In this document: positions 7,742 through 14,782 of the stretch, in pieces
How the letters are laid out: each line of letters opens with the position of its first letter
Position numbering within the stretch: the first letter of the stretch is position 1
DNA from: CAZUNB01 sp964622235
GTDB lineage: Bacteria; Patescibacteriota; Saccharimonadia; Saccharimonadales; JAGPDM01
Length of the DNA: 16,201 bases
Assembly: GCA_964622235.1 (NCBI GenBank)
Contig: CAZUNB010000024.1
Location: 1-16,201 of the forward strand
Direction: 5' to 3'
The notes under the pieces: generated by a model
The model's database searches: none
What the model was told of the DNA's origin: nothing
The model's input: only the letters and a program-made list of their open reading frames with translations
Program-made: the position numbers and the translations under genes

Positions 7742-8063
7742 AATTTTTCTTTATTGTCTTTTTTTTGTATTTCACCTTTGTCACCAAAGTTGAGCAAAGC
7801 GCTGGGTTATCACGTCGCTTGATGCGTTCATCGTAAAATAAACAATCACAAACAGAACTCGTAGTTTATCGCTACTCAAACACTGTTTGTGTCACTATTG
7901 TTTAAATAACATTCACGCTCAGGCTTTGGTTCTTTTACGCCCAGACTCGTATCTGGAAATCTACCGCAGACTCAACAGCTTCGTCGCTCCAAACTTGATT
8001 CGGAATCTAGTAATTTAGACATTGCTAAGACTTCGGCTTTAGGTTTTTGGAAAAGTTAGTTGA
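7742..8063. other. Non-coding region between convergent genes, with secondary structure
   Basis: These 322 nt separate the ends of purA (+) and the polymerase gene (-). I see no full gene. A T-rich stretch (7745-7770) is followed by a small hairpin (CTTTG TCAC CAAAG). The main element is a long stem at 7840-7903. On the minus strand at 8022-7876 there is a 16-codon frame that continues after one TGA for 31 more codons; it has no ribosome site. No tRNA, tmRNA, SRP RNA or RNase P motif was recognised. Confidence 0.5.
7840..7903. repeat. Long imperfect inverted repeat (16 bp stem with bulge)
   Basis: AAACAAT CACAAACAG (7840-7855) pairs with CTGTTTGTG (7883-7891) and ATTGTTT (7897-7903). A 5-nt bulge (7892-7896) sits on one side. 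Inside is a smaller hairpin with GTAG and CTAC arms. No T-run follows on either strand, so it does not look like an intrinsic terminator. It may stabilise the ends of the convergent transcripts or belong to a small RNA. Confidence 0.5.
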
Positions 8064-9318
8064 CTAGCTATTAGCGGAGAGAAGGCTGAGATAGGCGGTG
8101 GAGCCGAAAGGGACTTTGGTCTTTATCGTTTGTTTTCCAAGCAGGGAATTGGCGGCGTGAATCATGTAGCCGCCATAGCGCTCATTAACCTCATCGACTG
8201 CTGTTGTCAGTGAATTAAGCTGTTCAATTTGATCAAACATGCTTTGTTGAGCTCGGTTTGACGCTGTAATCTCATAGCAGCTAACGCCCATTGAGGTGAC
8301 GCTCATGCCGCGTGAGCGAGTATTAAATACCAACAGCGCTCGACGGTAAATTTCAGCATCACTATAGAATGTTGTTTTAAACATCTTGCGCCCAACAAAA
8401 CTCTCACCGTTTTGGAAATTAGCCCAGACTAGGATACCGCGAGCATCAGCATTTTTAAAACGTAGCTTTTTGCCAGTTGCTTCTGATAAGTGGTGCAAGT
8501 AGGAAAATAGCTTTCTTTCGTCATTTGTTTTCTCGGCCAAAACCCATTGACGACCAACTAGGCCAAGTTTGGTCTTGTAATCATCAATCTCATAACCGTG
8601 CAGGCGCTGATGCCAATACTCACCAGTGATGCTGTTGAAAACTCGTTTACGTAAATACCATGGGTCGGCTCGAACGAACTGTTCCGGTGTATAGATACCA
8701 GCCGCATTTAGCCGTGCTTCAAAGCGAGCAGCAATGCCACTCAAATCAGTCAGTTTCATAGTTCGGTAGTAACTAAGCAGATTTCGATAATCGAGTACGT
8801 CTAGACCATCTGGCTTATGCCAACCAGCGGCTTGCTTGGCTAGGAATTGATTTGGTGCGATGCCTATATTCACCCGCATCCAACCGCCAAGCTCGTCCTT
8901 GAACCTTTGCTTTATCTCATACCCAATCGATTCAAGCGAGCGCTGGTTGATGCTAGTGCGCGTACCAGTAAAGTCGATGATACCTTCGTCTATGCTCTTC
9001 ATCTGAAATTTTGGTGAATAGCTCNNNNNNNNNNACGTAATGATATTTTGGTGGGTCACTCTCAAGGATAATAAAATTCGGTACGATGTCTTTTGCTTCG
9101 CTCAAACTCATACCAACCTTGACGCCTTGCTGCTTGGCTTCAATGGAAGCGGCAATCACGCAACAATTCTTTGAGATACGATTAGTCACGCCAATTGCTC
9201 GACCACGTAGATTTGGTCGTGCTTGTTGCTCAGTCGTGGCAAATGCGCTATTGAGGTCAATATGCATGATGCAGGGTTCAGCCTTGCTGAAAGCCAGGTT
9301 ATTGGTCGCTAGTTTCAT
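8064..9318 (-). CDS. Y-family DNA polymerase (DinB-like), interrupted by an assembly gap
   Basis: This is a translesion polymerase that copies damaged template with low fidelity. From ATG 9318 the N-terminal part has HIDLNSAFA with metal-binding Asp21 and the conserved aromatic Phe26, then VIAASIEAKQQGVKVGM. After ten Ns the product continues SYSPKFQMKSIDEGIIDF, where SIDE holds the second catalytic acidic pair. Next come the thumb region (GIAPNQFLAKQAAGWHKPDGL), a helix-hairpin-helix (LTDLSGIAARFEARLNAAGI) and a little-finger domain to 8064. Comparison with the family suggests about 10 residues are missing in the gap. Reading frame requires the true gap to be a multiple of 3, so the ten Ns do not give its real size. 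The start overlaps the preceding small gene by 4 nt (ATGA). No beta-clamp-binding motif is obvious at the C-terminus. Confidence 0.88.
9025..9034. other. Assembly gap of ten Ns
   Basis: A run of exactly ten Ns falls inside the polymerase gene between the conserved PPKYHY and SYSPKF segments. It is a scaffold placeholder, not biology. The missing piece is probably near 30 nt. Confidence 0.95.
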
Positions 9319-9590
9319 AAACTGCCACCTTCGATCATCGAGATTAGTTGCCACTGCAGGCTCTCAGCGTCGAACTCTAACCGATAATTGTTGGCACCGT
9401 CGCTCATATCAAAAACATGTATCATACGTTTGCCCTTGGTAGTCGGGTGACGAAAAGCGAACTCCGTAAAGGTGATTTCTTGGTTATGAAAGCGCATCTT
9501 TCGTGGGAAACATTTACGATCGTAGCCACTATTGGAGTCAAAGCTGATTATTACATCGACAAGTTCATTAATTTGAATTTCTGGATTCAT
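9315..9590 (-). CDS. Small protein coupled to the Y-family polymerase
   Basis: The product is 91 aa from ATG 9590, with AAGGAG 10 nt upstream; an in-frame TTG at 9599 lies too close to that site. It has no membrane segment. The sequence suggests a small beta-rich domain: VDVIISFDSNSG, then MRFHNQEITFTEFAF, then NNYRLEFDAESLQWQLISM. This layout (a strand, an Arg/Phe-rich strand, and a YRLxF...WxL ending) resembles the small proteins often found beside dinB/imuB genes in other bacteria, such as DUF6504. The match is by eye and uncertain. The stop overlaps the polymerase ATG by 4 nt, so the two are made together and the small protein may assist or control the polymerase. Confidence 0.65.
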   Translation of the reverse strand: MNPEIQINELVDVIISFDSNSGYDRKCFPRKMRFHNQEITFTEFAFRHPTTKGKRMIHVFDMSDGANNYRLEFDAESLQWQLISMIEGGSL

Positions 9591-9800
9591 GTTGGGCAAA
9601 CTCCTTTTACAAAATCTCTACTCGAGTAATCGAGTAGATCTGAATAATTGGATCAGATGAATTTTAACTAGAGTCTGCCGATCCATGGCAGTATATCTAG
9701 TAGTTTGTAAAAGGGAGCACAGTGACCGAAGTGTGATTACCCGAATTGTTACGTCTGAGGATTAAATGCCAAGATATCCGACAAGTATCTCCATAACGTA
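9591..9800 (-). promoter_or_regulatory. Structured 5' leader that can mask the ribosome site of the polymerase operon
   Basis: From the promoter at 9807-9815 the minus-strand transcript has a leader of about 210 nt. Its ribosome site (AAAAGGAG, in 9601-9608) is the 3' arm of a 13-bp stem: plus-strand 9601-9613 pairs with 9704-9717, with one bulged base at 9713. Between these arms lie three further hairpins: 9617-9625/9630-9638 (9 bp, 4-nt loop), 9639-9643/9653-9657 (5 bp), and 9667-9672/9696-9701 enclosing 9675-9679/9687-9691. The layout is that of a multi-branch cis-regulatory RNA that hides the ribosome site when closed. The same pairs also form on the plus strand, where the 9-bp stem is capped by a GTAA (GNRA) loop, so a plus-strand small RNA is a possible alternative. 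No known riboswitch class was recognised. Confidence 0.5.
9617..9638. repeat. Perfect 9-bp palindrome near the polymerase operon start
   Basis: TCTACTCGA, four bases GTAA, then TCGAGTAGA. It sits 27 nt before the ATG of the small gene. It could be one hairpin of the leader RNA or, alternatively, a dyad operator for a repressor. It does not match the E. coli or Bacillus LexA box as I know them. Confidence 0.6.
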
Positions 9801-9806
9801 CTGATA

Positions 9807-9815
9807 ATTATATCA
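9807..9815 (-). promoter_or_regulatory. Extended -10 promoter of the polymerase operon
   Basis: Read on the minus strand this is TGATATAAT, a perfect extended -10 element (TGn then TATAAT). No good -35 is present, which is usual for extended -10 promoters. It predicts a start near 9800 and a leader of about 210 nt. It is divergent from the P450 promoter about 60 nt away. Confidence 0.55.
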
Positions 9816-9869
9816 CGCCAAGCTGAGCGTTTTTTAATAAATATAGTTGTTTATATAATGATATTATGT

Positions 9870-9878
9870 TATTATATT
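9870..9878 (+). promoter_or_regulatory. Probable -10 region of leaderless P450 gene
   Basis: An AT-rich stretch offers TATTAT (9870-9875) or TATATT (9873-9878), ending 7 or 4 nt before ATG 9883; a perfect TATAAT also lies at 9854-9859. No Shine-Dalgarno site precedes the ATG. The exact hexamer cannot be fixed by eye. Confidence 0.4.
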
Positions 9879-9882
9879 GTAT

Positions 9883-11094
9883 ATGCAAAGTACTGATAAA
9901 GCACCAGAATATACTGACGATCAAAAAGTTTGGTTTGAGGCTTACGAAGCACTTACTGAAGAGTTAATCAAAGAGGGTTCACCCGAAACTCAAATACTTA
10001 GCCCAGAGCTTATCGAGAAAGCGCAGGCGATTGGTGCCAGCGTCATGTATTTTGATGTTCTGTGCGCTGATGAGGCTGATGGGCCAGAAAAATTAGCACT
10101 CGTTTTAGATGAAAGAATTGCTACGACTGCACTTGGCAAAGACAGCGGATTCGACTCAAGCCACAGGCCATACGGTGGTTTGCCAGTATTTCTCGACAGA
10201 GACACTATGGAATTAGCATGGGATCTTGGTCTAGGAGAATTTTTACTTAACGCGGATGGTGACGTGCATAGAACCCAAAAAGATGTTATCGAGGTACCGT
10301 TACGAAGGTCAGCTATCGAAGGTATTGGAGCTCATGTTCAACAATTAGCTGAAGAAACTGTTGGTAAAATAAAGCGACAAGTAGGTGAGTTCGATGTTTC
10401 ACCAATAATTCGCGAGATTCCATTTGGGGTAATGTGTGGTCTTTTAGACATTGAACCCGAATCAGAAGAAGCCAAAGAGTTGCTAGAGCTTGCGCCGGAA
10501 GTGACAAACTTTGACGGCAATCCACTGGCGTTGATTAGAACGAGAGAAATAATATCAACCATAGTTGGTGAAAAAAAGATCGAAGAAACTGGCGAAGACG
10601 CCATAATAATGAAAGCTGTATTAGAGGCAAAAAACAACGATAAGATCGACGAAAAACAGACACAAGAATTATTTGTTCAGATATTTTTAGCAGGGCTAGA
10701 ATCAACAGAAGCGCTACTGACAAACGCATTTATTGAACATGTTACTGGAGTTGAGCAAAATGCTGCAACCGTACCGAGGGTTCGTCGAACAGCCAATAGG
10801 GACGTCGTTTTGGTAGACGCAAACGGCGTCGAGTGGTCATTTAAAAATGATGGTGCAGTACTAATTGATTTATATGCAATCGATACAGCCAGAACTGAAG
10901 CTGACGAATCGAGGCCACTAAACTTTGGAAGAGGTAATCATGCCTGCCCAGGAGAGAACCTAGCTGCTATTCAGCTACATCTTCTCAAGCAAGCATTACA
11001 AGGTCTAGAGCCGACTGATTATAGTTTGGAAGAAGCAGTAGCTGGTAATAGTGGATTATCTGCAAATTACCAGAGGGTGGTAGTGAGAAAATAA
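9883..11094 (+). CDS. Divergent cytochrome P450 lacking a recognisable ExxR motif
   Basis: The product is 403 aa from ATG 9883, soluble, with no N-terminal anchor. The heme-binding loop reads FGRGNHACPG with the axial Cys355, followed by the L-helix start ENLAAIQLHLL. The I helix reads FLAGLEST (268-275), matching the oxygen-activating A/GGx(E/D)T pattern. A C-helix-like VHRTQKDV is present near residues 128-135. Between the I-helix Thr275 and Cys355 there are only 80 residues, against about 105 in ordinary bacterial P450s such as P450cam. The missing part covers the J and K helices; VEQNA stands where an ExxR would be expected and no ExxR is seen. PRVRRTANRDVVL resembles the strand region after the K helix. 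It would need ferredoxin or flavodoxin partners, and none is nearby. The next gene, an MFS-like protein, might move its substrate or product; that is inference. Confidence 0.8.
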   Translation: MQSTDKAPEYTDDQKVWFEAYEALTEELIKEGSPETQILSPELIEKAQAIGASVMYFDVLCADEADGPEKLALVLDERIATTALGKDSGFDSSHRPYGGLPVFLDRDTMELAWDLGLGEFLLNADGDVHRTQKDVIEVPLRRSAIEGIGAHVQQLAEETVGKIKRQVGEFDVSPIIREIPFGVMCGLLDIEPESEEAKELLELAPEVTNFDGNPLALIRTREIISTIVGEKKIEETGEDAIIMKAVLEAKNNDKIDEKQTQELFVQIFLAGLESTEALLTNAFIEHVTGVEQNAATVPRVRRTANRDVVLVDANGVEWSFKNDGAVLIDLYAIDTARTEADESRPLNFGRGNHACPGENLAAIQLHLLKQALQGLEPTDYSLEEAVAGNSGLSANYQRVVVRK

Positions 11095-11219
11095 TACTAG
11101 ATTGCTGGAGGTATTAATCTGTTTTGCTGATAATATTAATAAATCTGTTGATGCGCTGAGAATAAATGCGAAATGATAGCAATTACTTAGTGATTTGTAT
11201 TTGTAAATGAGACAATGTT

Positions 11220-11225
11220 TATAAT
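11220..11225 (+). promoter_or_regulatory. -10 box before the MFS-like gene
   Basis: A perfect TATAAT lies 11 nt before ATG 11237, with TTGTAT at 11195-11200 as a possible but widely spaced (19 nt) -35. AGGA lies between it and the start codon. Confidence 0.45.
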
Positions 11226-11236
11226 AACGTAGGAAA

Positions 11237-12388
11237 ATGATGAAAAAATACCTTACACGCAAGAATAGTTTGGTGTTACTGCGCATGAACAATGCATTGG
11301 TTAACGGCATGGCGGGATTATTTTTGCCCATTTTACTTAGCCAACAACTACTCGACAATGGCGTGAGTTCTCATGCTGCCCTAATCTTCACTGTTGTCGC
11401 CTTCGGAGGTACATACTTTTTCAATGCTAGTTTTGCATATTTCGTAGGTAGATTTATCCATAGATATGGGATTCGGGCTGGTTTGAGCATAGGTACGGTC
11501 CTATGGTCAATTTTTTACTTTGTGCTGCCTTTTGCAGATAATACTACACAGCTTTTATTTTTATTTCTGCTAAACGGAATTGGTATCATTTTCTGGTGGC
11601 ATAGCTTTAACACCTTGTTCGGTGTTAAGTCGAGTCAGAAAAGTTATGGTAAGGATTTTGCTTGGCATCAGATTGTAGCTGGCATAGTATCGATTTTTGC
11701 GCCAGCGATTGGTGGCGCCATTCTAATTGGTTTCAACCGAGATATTTTGTATTTTGTCACTGGGTTTGTGTGTTTACTGGGGCTGTTCATAATCCCTACA
11801 ACGTCGAAACACATTAAAAAGCCAAATCTTGTTACGCTACGGAGCATTACCAAGCTAATCAAATCTAATTGGCGGTATCCAGTGGCATATTTCGGCGAAG
11901 GCATTGCTGACTCAGCTAACGCCGTTGTTTGGCCGCTGGCTTTGTTTATACTCGCTGATGAACGCTACGATCTGACGGTGGGGCTGCTTTTGTTAGTGAT
12001 ATTGGTTACTGCGACTTTAACACGGATAATAGGTGTCACCTCAGATAGTAAGCCACGAAAAAGTCTGTTCATTACGGTTTCATTAACATCAATTGGTTTG
12101 GCATCAAAAATACCAAATATCTTACCTCTTAGTGTAGTAGGAGACTCGTTAAGCCAAATTGGTAAAAGTGCTGGTTTAACTGTTTCGTTCAGTTCGTCAC
12201 TTCGTCAGGGTGAAAGAAAAGGTAACCAGAATTCATACTTAATCGCTCGAGAATGGGGACTAAACTACGGTCGAGCAGTAGGGATGTTTATTTATGCTGG
12301 AATGATCTTTACTGGGTTGCCACTTACTTCAATCTTTATAGTCGCTGCAATTGCTAGTCTATTTTTGTTACTACTCGAATCAAAATAA
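11237..12388 (+). CDS. MFS-type transporter
   Basis: The product is 383 aa, or 382 if it starts at the second ATG, 11240, which has the better distance from AGGA. It is strongly hydrophobic, with about 11-12 predicted membrane segments; clear ones begin near residues 20, 45, 80, 105, 145, 165, 240, 345 and 365. A basic cytoplasmic loop GRFIHRYGIRAG follows the second segment, in the place of the MFS loop 2-3 signature (GxxxDRxGRR) but without a close match. The middle loop (IPTTSKHIKKPNLVTLRS) separates the two halves. Substrate is unknown. It follows the P450 gene by 142 nt with its own promoter. It resembles putative efflux carriers, so drug or metabolite export is possible. Confidence 0.75.
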   Translation: MMKKYLTRKNSLVLLRMNNALVNGMAGLFLPILLSQQLLDNGVSSHAALIFTVVAFGGTYFFNASFAYFVGRFIHRYGIRAGLSIGTVLWSIFYFVLPFADNTTQLLFLFLLNGIGIIFWWHSFNTLFGVKSSQKSYGKDFAWHQIVAGIVSIFAPAIGGAILIGFNRDILYFVTGFVCLLGLFIIPTTSKHIKKPNLVTLRSITKLIKSNWRYPVAYFGEGIADSANAVVWPLALFILADERYDLTVGLLLLVILVTATLTRIIGVTSDSKPRKSLFITVSLTSIGLASKIPNILPLSVVGDSLSQIGKSAGLTVSFSSSLRQGERKGNQNSYLIAREWGLNYGRAVGMFIYAGMIFTGLPLTSIFIVAAIASLFLLLLESK

Positions 12389-12428
12389 ATGAATTACGTA
12401 ATTAATTTACATTAGCACATTGATGCTG

Positions 12429-12434
12429 TATCTT
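12429..12434 (+). promoter_or_regulatory. Possible -10 box of leaderless AbrB-like gene
   Basis: TATCTT ends 6 nt before ATG 12441, matching the geometry of other leaderless starts here, though only 4 of 6 bases fit TATAAT. It favours ATG 12441 over the upstream in-frame TTG and ATG at 12420 and 12423. Confidence 0.35.
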
Positions 12435-12440
12435 GAGGTT

Positions 12441-12614
12441 ATGGCACGTCCAGAGAACCATAGTAAAAACAATCGGAAACTCAGCTTAGTTGGCGGCAGA
12501 TCATACGCCGTAACATTGCCGATTGAGATGATTACTACATTAGGCTGGAAAAAAGGCCAGAACTTAGTTGTTCGCCGTGATGGAAAAAAAGTAATAATCG
12601 AAAAGGAGATATAA
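12441..12614 (+). CDS. AbrB/MazE-type DNA-binding protein
   Basis: The product is 57 aa. Residues 13-57 form a single SpoVT/AbrB swapped-hairpin domain: KLSLVGGRSYAVTLPIEMI, then TTLGWKKGQNLVVRRDGKKVIIEKE, with the usual LGWKKG turn. Such proteins bind DNA as dimers, as transition-state regulators or as antitoxins. No toxin gene is adjacent. The stop lies 2 nt before the glmS start, and the glmS ribosome site lies inside its last codons, so it is cotranscribed with glmS and may regulate the operon. A slightly longer protein from 12420 cannot be excluded. Confidence 0.82.
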   Translation: MARPENHSKNNRKLSLVGGRSYAVTLPIEMITTLGWKKGQNLVVRRDGKKVIIEKEI

Positions 12615-12616
12615 AT

Positions 12617-14425
12617 ATGTGTGGAATTGTTGGATATGTTGGTAACAAGAAAGCAGAAGGTATCTTAATAAATGGTCTGCGACGTCTAGAGTACCGCGGT
12701 TATGATTCTTCAGGGATAGCAACCGTTGACGAAAAAGGCCTACATGTCTGCAAAAAAGCTGGTAAAGTCGCGGAACTCGATAAAAGTTGTGGTGAACTGC
12801 CAGGAAACGCCGGCATAGGACACACACGTTGGGCCACTCACGGTGAACCTACCGAAGCTAATGCCCATCCTCACGTAGCTGGAAAAATCGCTATTGTACA
12901 CAATGGCATCATCGAGAATCATGAAGAACTCCGAGAGGAACTGGAAGGCGTAATCTATAGCGGCCAGACTGATAGCGAGGTATTAGTACACTTAATTAAT
13001 AAAAAAAAGCATGCTGGCATGAGCCTTCTGGAGGCAGTACAAGCAACGCTTAATAAAGTTGTCGGTACATTTGGGTTGGCAGTTATTGATGCTGACGAAC
13101 CTACCACGGTTTTAGTTGCGAGGCGCGGAAGTCCAATTTTAGTCGGTATAGCCGAAGACGAAACTTTCATTGCCAGTGATCCGTCAGCAATGGTAGGGCA
13201 TACTGATCGCGTAATTTATCTTGAGGACGATCAGCTAGCCGTTTGTAAAAAGGATAATGTCAGCATTGTGGATCTTGAAAACAATGCTCAGACGATTGCG
13301 ATTGAAACGCTCGAACATAATCAAGCCACAGCAGAGAAAGATGGTTTTGATCATTTCCTGATAAAAGAGATCTTTGAGCAACCGAATGTAATTAATGATA
13401 CATTGCGCGGCCGAATCCAGAAGAACGGCGACGTCCGACTCGGCGGTATTCAGCTGGCCGATAATGAGCTTCGTGATCTTGACCAGCTAATAATCATCGG
13501 CTGTGGAACGGCATATTTTTCTGGTATTCTCGCGAAATACTTGCTTGAAAGGCTTGCTGGGATTTCTGTTGCTGTAGAGTTTGCTAGCGAATTTCGCTAT
13601 AGGGAGGCAGCATTTGCCAGCAAGAATCATCTAGCTGTTTTTATGAGTCAATCTGGTGAGACTGCCGATACGATGGCATCGCTTAGTGAGGTTAAACGTC
13701 GTGGCATTCCGACTATGGGTATAGTCAATGTCGTTGGTAGTAGCCTTGCGCGGGCAGTAGATGGTGGCATATATATTCACGCAGGTCCAGAGATATCGGT
13801 TGCAAGCACAAAAGCTTATAGTGCTATGGTTTCAGCGCTCATAATGTTAGGACTAAAGATTGCCGCTGTTAGAGGTGTATCTCGAACAATTCTGAGCGAA
13901 GTTGCTTCAAGTTTGATCACATTACCTGGTGAGATTGAGGAAGTCCTAAAACTCAGTGAAGATATTAAAAAGATCGCAATTGAGCTAAAAGATATTGAGC
14001 ATACATTTTATCTTGGGCGGGATGCTCTCTTCCCAGTTGCGCTAGAGGGCGCGCTTAAATTGATGGAGACAACTTATATCCACGCTCAAGCCTATCCTAC
14101 TGGAGAGATGAAACATGGTCCAATCGCTTTGATTGATGAGAATTTCTTGAGTGTACTTCTCTTGCCAGAAGATGAGTTGCTCTATTCGAAGTCAGTCAGT
14201 AATCTCGAGGAAATCAAAGCTCGTAAAGGTAAAGTATTGAGCATATCATCAAGACCAAAGCCAAAACTTAGCGATTATCACATCACGATTCCGAAGACCA
14301 GCCAGTGGGTTGAACCGTTAGTTATTAATGTTGTTCTTCAGCTGTTTGCCTACCATATGGCCGTTGCTCGCGGAAATGATGTCGACCAACCGAGGAATCT
14401 CGCTAAGTCTGTTACGGTTGAGTAG
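12617..14425 (+). CDS. glmS: Glutamine-fructose-6-phosphate aminotransferase (isomerizing)
   Basis: GlmS makes glucosamine-6-phosphate from fructose-6-phosphate and glutamine, the entry to amino-sugar and peptidoglycan precursors, in the cytoplasm. The product is 602 aa, the usual length. After Met1, Cys2 is the amidotransferase nucleophile (MCGIVGYVG); RGYDSSGIA, HTRWATHG and HNGIIENH complete the glutaminase domain (1-230). Two SIS domains follow, with GCGTAYFSG, SQSGETADT and EVASSLITLPGEIEEVL between them. GRDALFPVALEGALKLMETTYIHAQAYPTGEMKHGP and the C-terminal NLAKSVTVE complete the isomerase. AAGGAG lies 8 nt before the ATG. No glmS ribozyme fits in the 2-nt gap upstream, so control probably works through the AbrB-like gene's promoter. 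Confidence 0.97.
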   Translation: MCGIVGYVGNKKAEGILINGLRRLEYRGYDSSGIATVDEKGLHVCKKAGKVAELDKSCGELPGNAGIGHTRWATHGEPTEANAHPHVAGKIAIVHNGIIENHEELREELEGVIYSGQTDSEVLVHLINKKKHAGMSLLEAVQATLNKVVGTFGLAVIDADEPTTVLVARRGSPILVGIAEDETFIASDPSAMVGHTDRVIYLEDDQLAVCKKDNVSIVDLENNAQTIAIETLEHNQATAEKDGFDHFLIKEIFEQPNVINDTLRGRIQKNGDVRLGGIQLADNELRDLDQLIIIGCGTAYFSGILAKYLLERLAGISVAVEFASEFRYREAAFASKNHLAVFMSQSGETADTMASLSEVKRRGIPTMGIVNVVGSSLARAVDGGIYIHAGPEISVASTKAYSAMVSALIMLGLKIAAVRGVSRTILSEVASSLITLPGEIEEVLKLSEDIKKIAIELKDIEHTFYLGRDALFPVALEGALKLMETTYIHAQAYPTGEMKHGPIALIDENFLSVLLLPEDELLYSKSVSNLEEIKARKGKVLSISSRPKPKLSDYHITIPKTSQWVEPLVINVVLQLFAYHMAVARGNDVDQPRNLAKSVTVE

Positions 14426-14434
14426 AATATCGTT

Positions 14435-14782
14435 ATGACCATTTACCAAGTCGATTCGTTCACAAACGTACGGTTTAAGGGTAATCCTGCTGGAGTGGTA
14501 ATTCTCGAAAAGAAATTGCCAGTTGAATCGATGCAGAACATTGCTTTAGAAATGAACGTTTCAGAGACTGCGTTTGCTCGTTTGGTCAAAGATAGATACT
14601 TTATACGGTTTTTTACTCCGTCTAATGAGGTTCCTATTTGTGGTCACGCTACCCTTGCAGCCGCACATATACTTTACGAGGTGGGTCTTGTTGAAAATAG
14701 TAAATCGATTTCTTCAGAAAGTGTTTTATCGGCACCGTTTCTTACTTTGTTTTCTAATAATTCTAAGTTAATAGTACTGTAA
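14435..14782 (+). pseudogene. PhzF-family gene, 3' part missing
   Basis: Frame of 115 aa against about 260-300 for full PhzF-family isomerase/epimerase proteins. Residues 1-86 match well: YQVDSFTNVRFKGNPAGV, SETAFARL with the catalytic-type Glu44, FTPSNEVPICGHATLAAAHILYEVGLVE. After about residue 86 the plus-strand reading has no convincing family match, and the opposite strand codes for reverse-transcriptase sequence instead. The true phzF piece therefore ends near 14690-14700; the rest of the frame is accidental. The second half, which completes the active-site cleft, is lost, so the product should be inactive. It starts 9 nt after glmS and had been its downstream partner. Confidence 0.8.

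Noticed and set aside
7742..8063. tmRNA, RNase P RNA, SRP RNA or tRNA in the long non-coding stretch.
   Set aside because: None of their conserved ends or core motifs was found on either strand.
9086..9442. Open frame of 118 codons on the plus strand.
   Set aside because: It is the antisense of the Y-family polymerase start and the small coupled gene, both of which have clear conserved motifs or coupling.
9815..9835. Terminator-like ACGC...GCGT followed by six T on the plus strand.
   Set aside because: The stem is only 4 bp with an 8-nt loop and no plus-strand gene ends there. It overlaps the minus-strand promoter region. It would matter only if a plus-strand small RNA exists at 9600-9835.
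12615..12616. A glmS ribozyme upstream of glmS.
   Set aside because: Only 2 nt separate the AbrB-like stop from the glmS start, so there is no room for one.
14700..14782. Reading the last 28 codons of the phzF frame as true PhzF sequence.
   Set aside because: It has a vague hydrophobic match, but the opposite strand carries a much more specific RT pattern through motif A and the next helix. Only one can be genuine.
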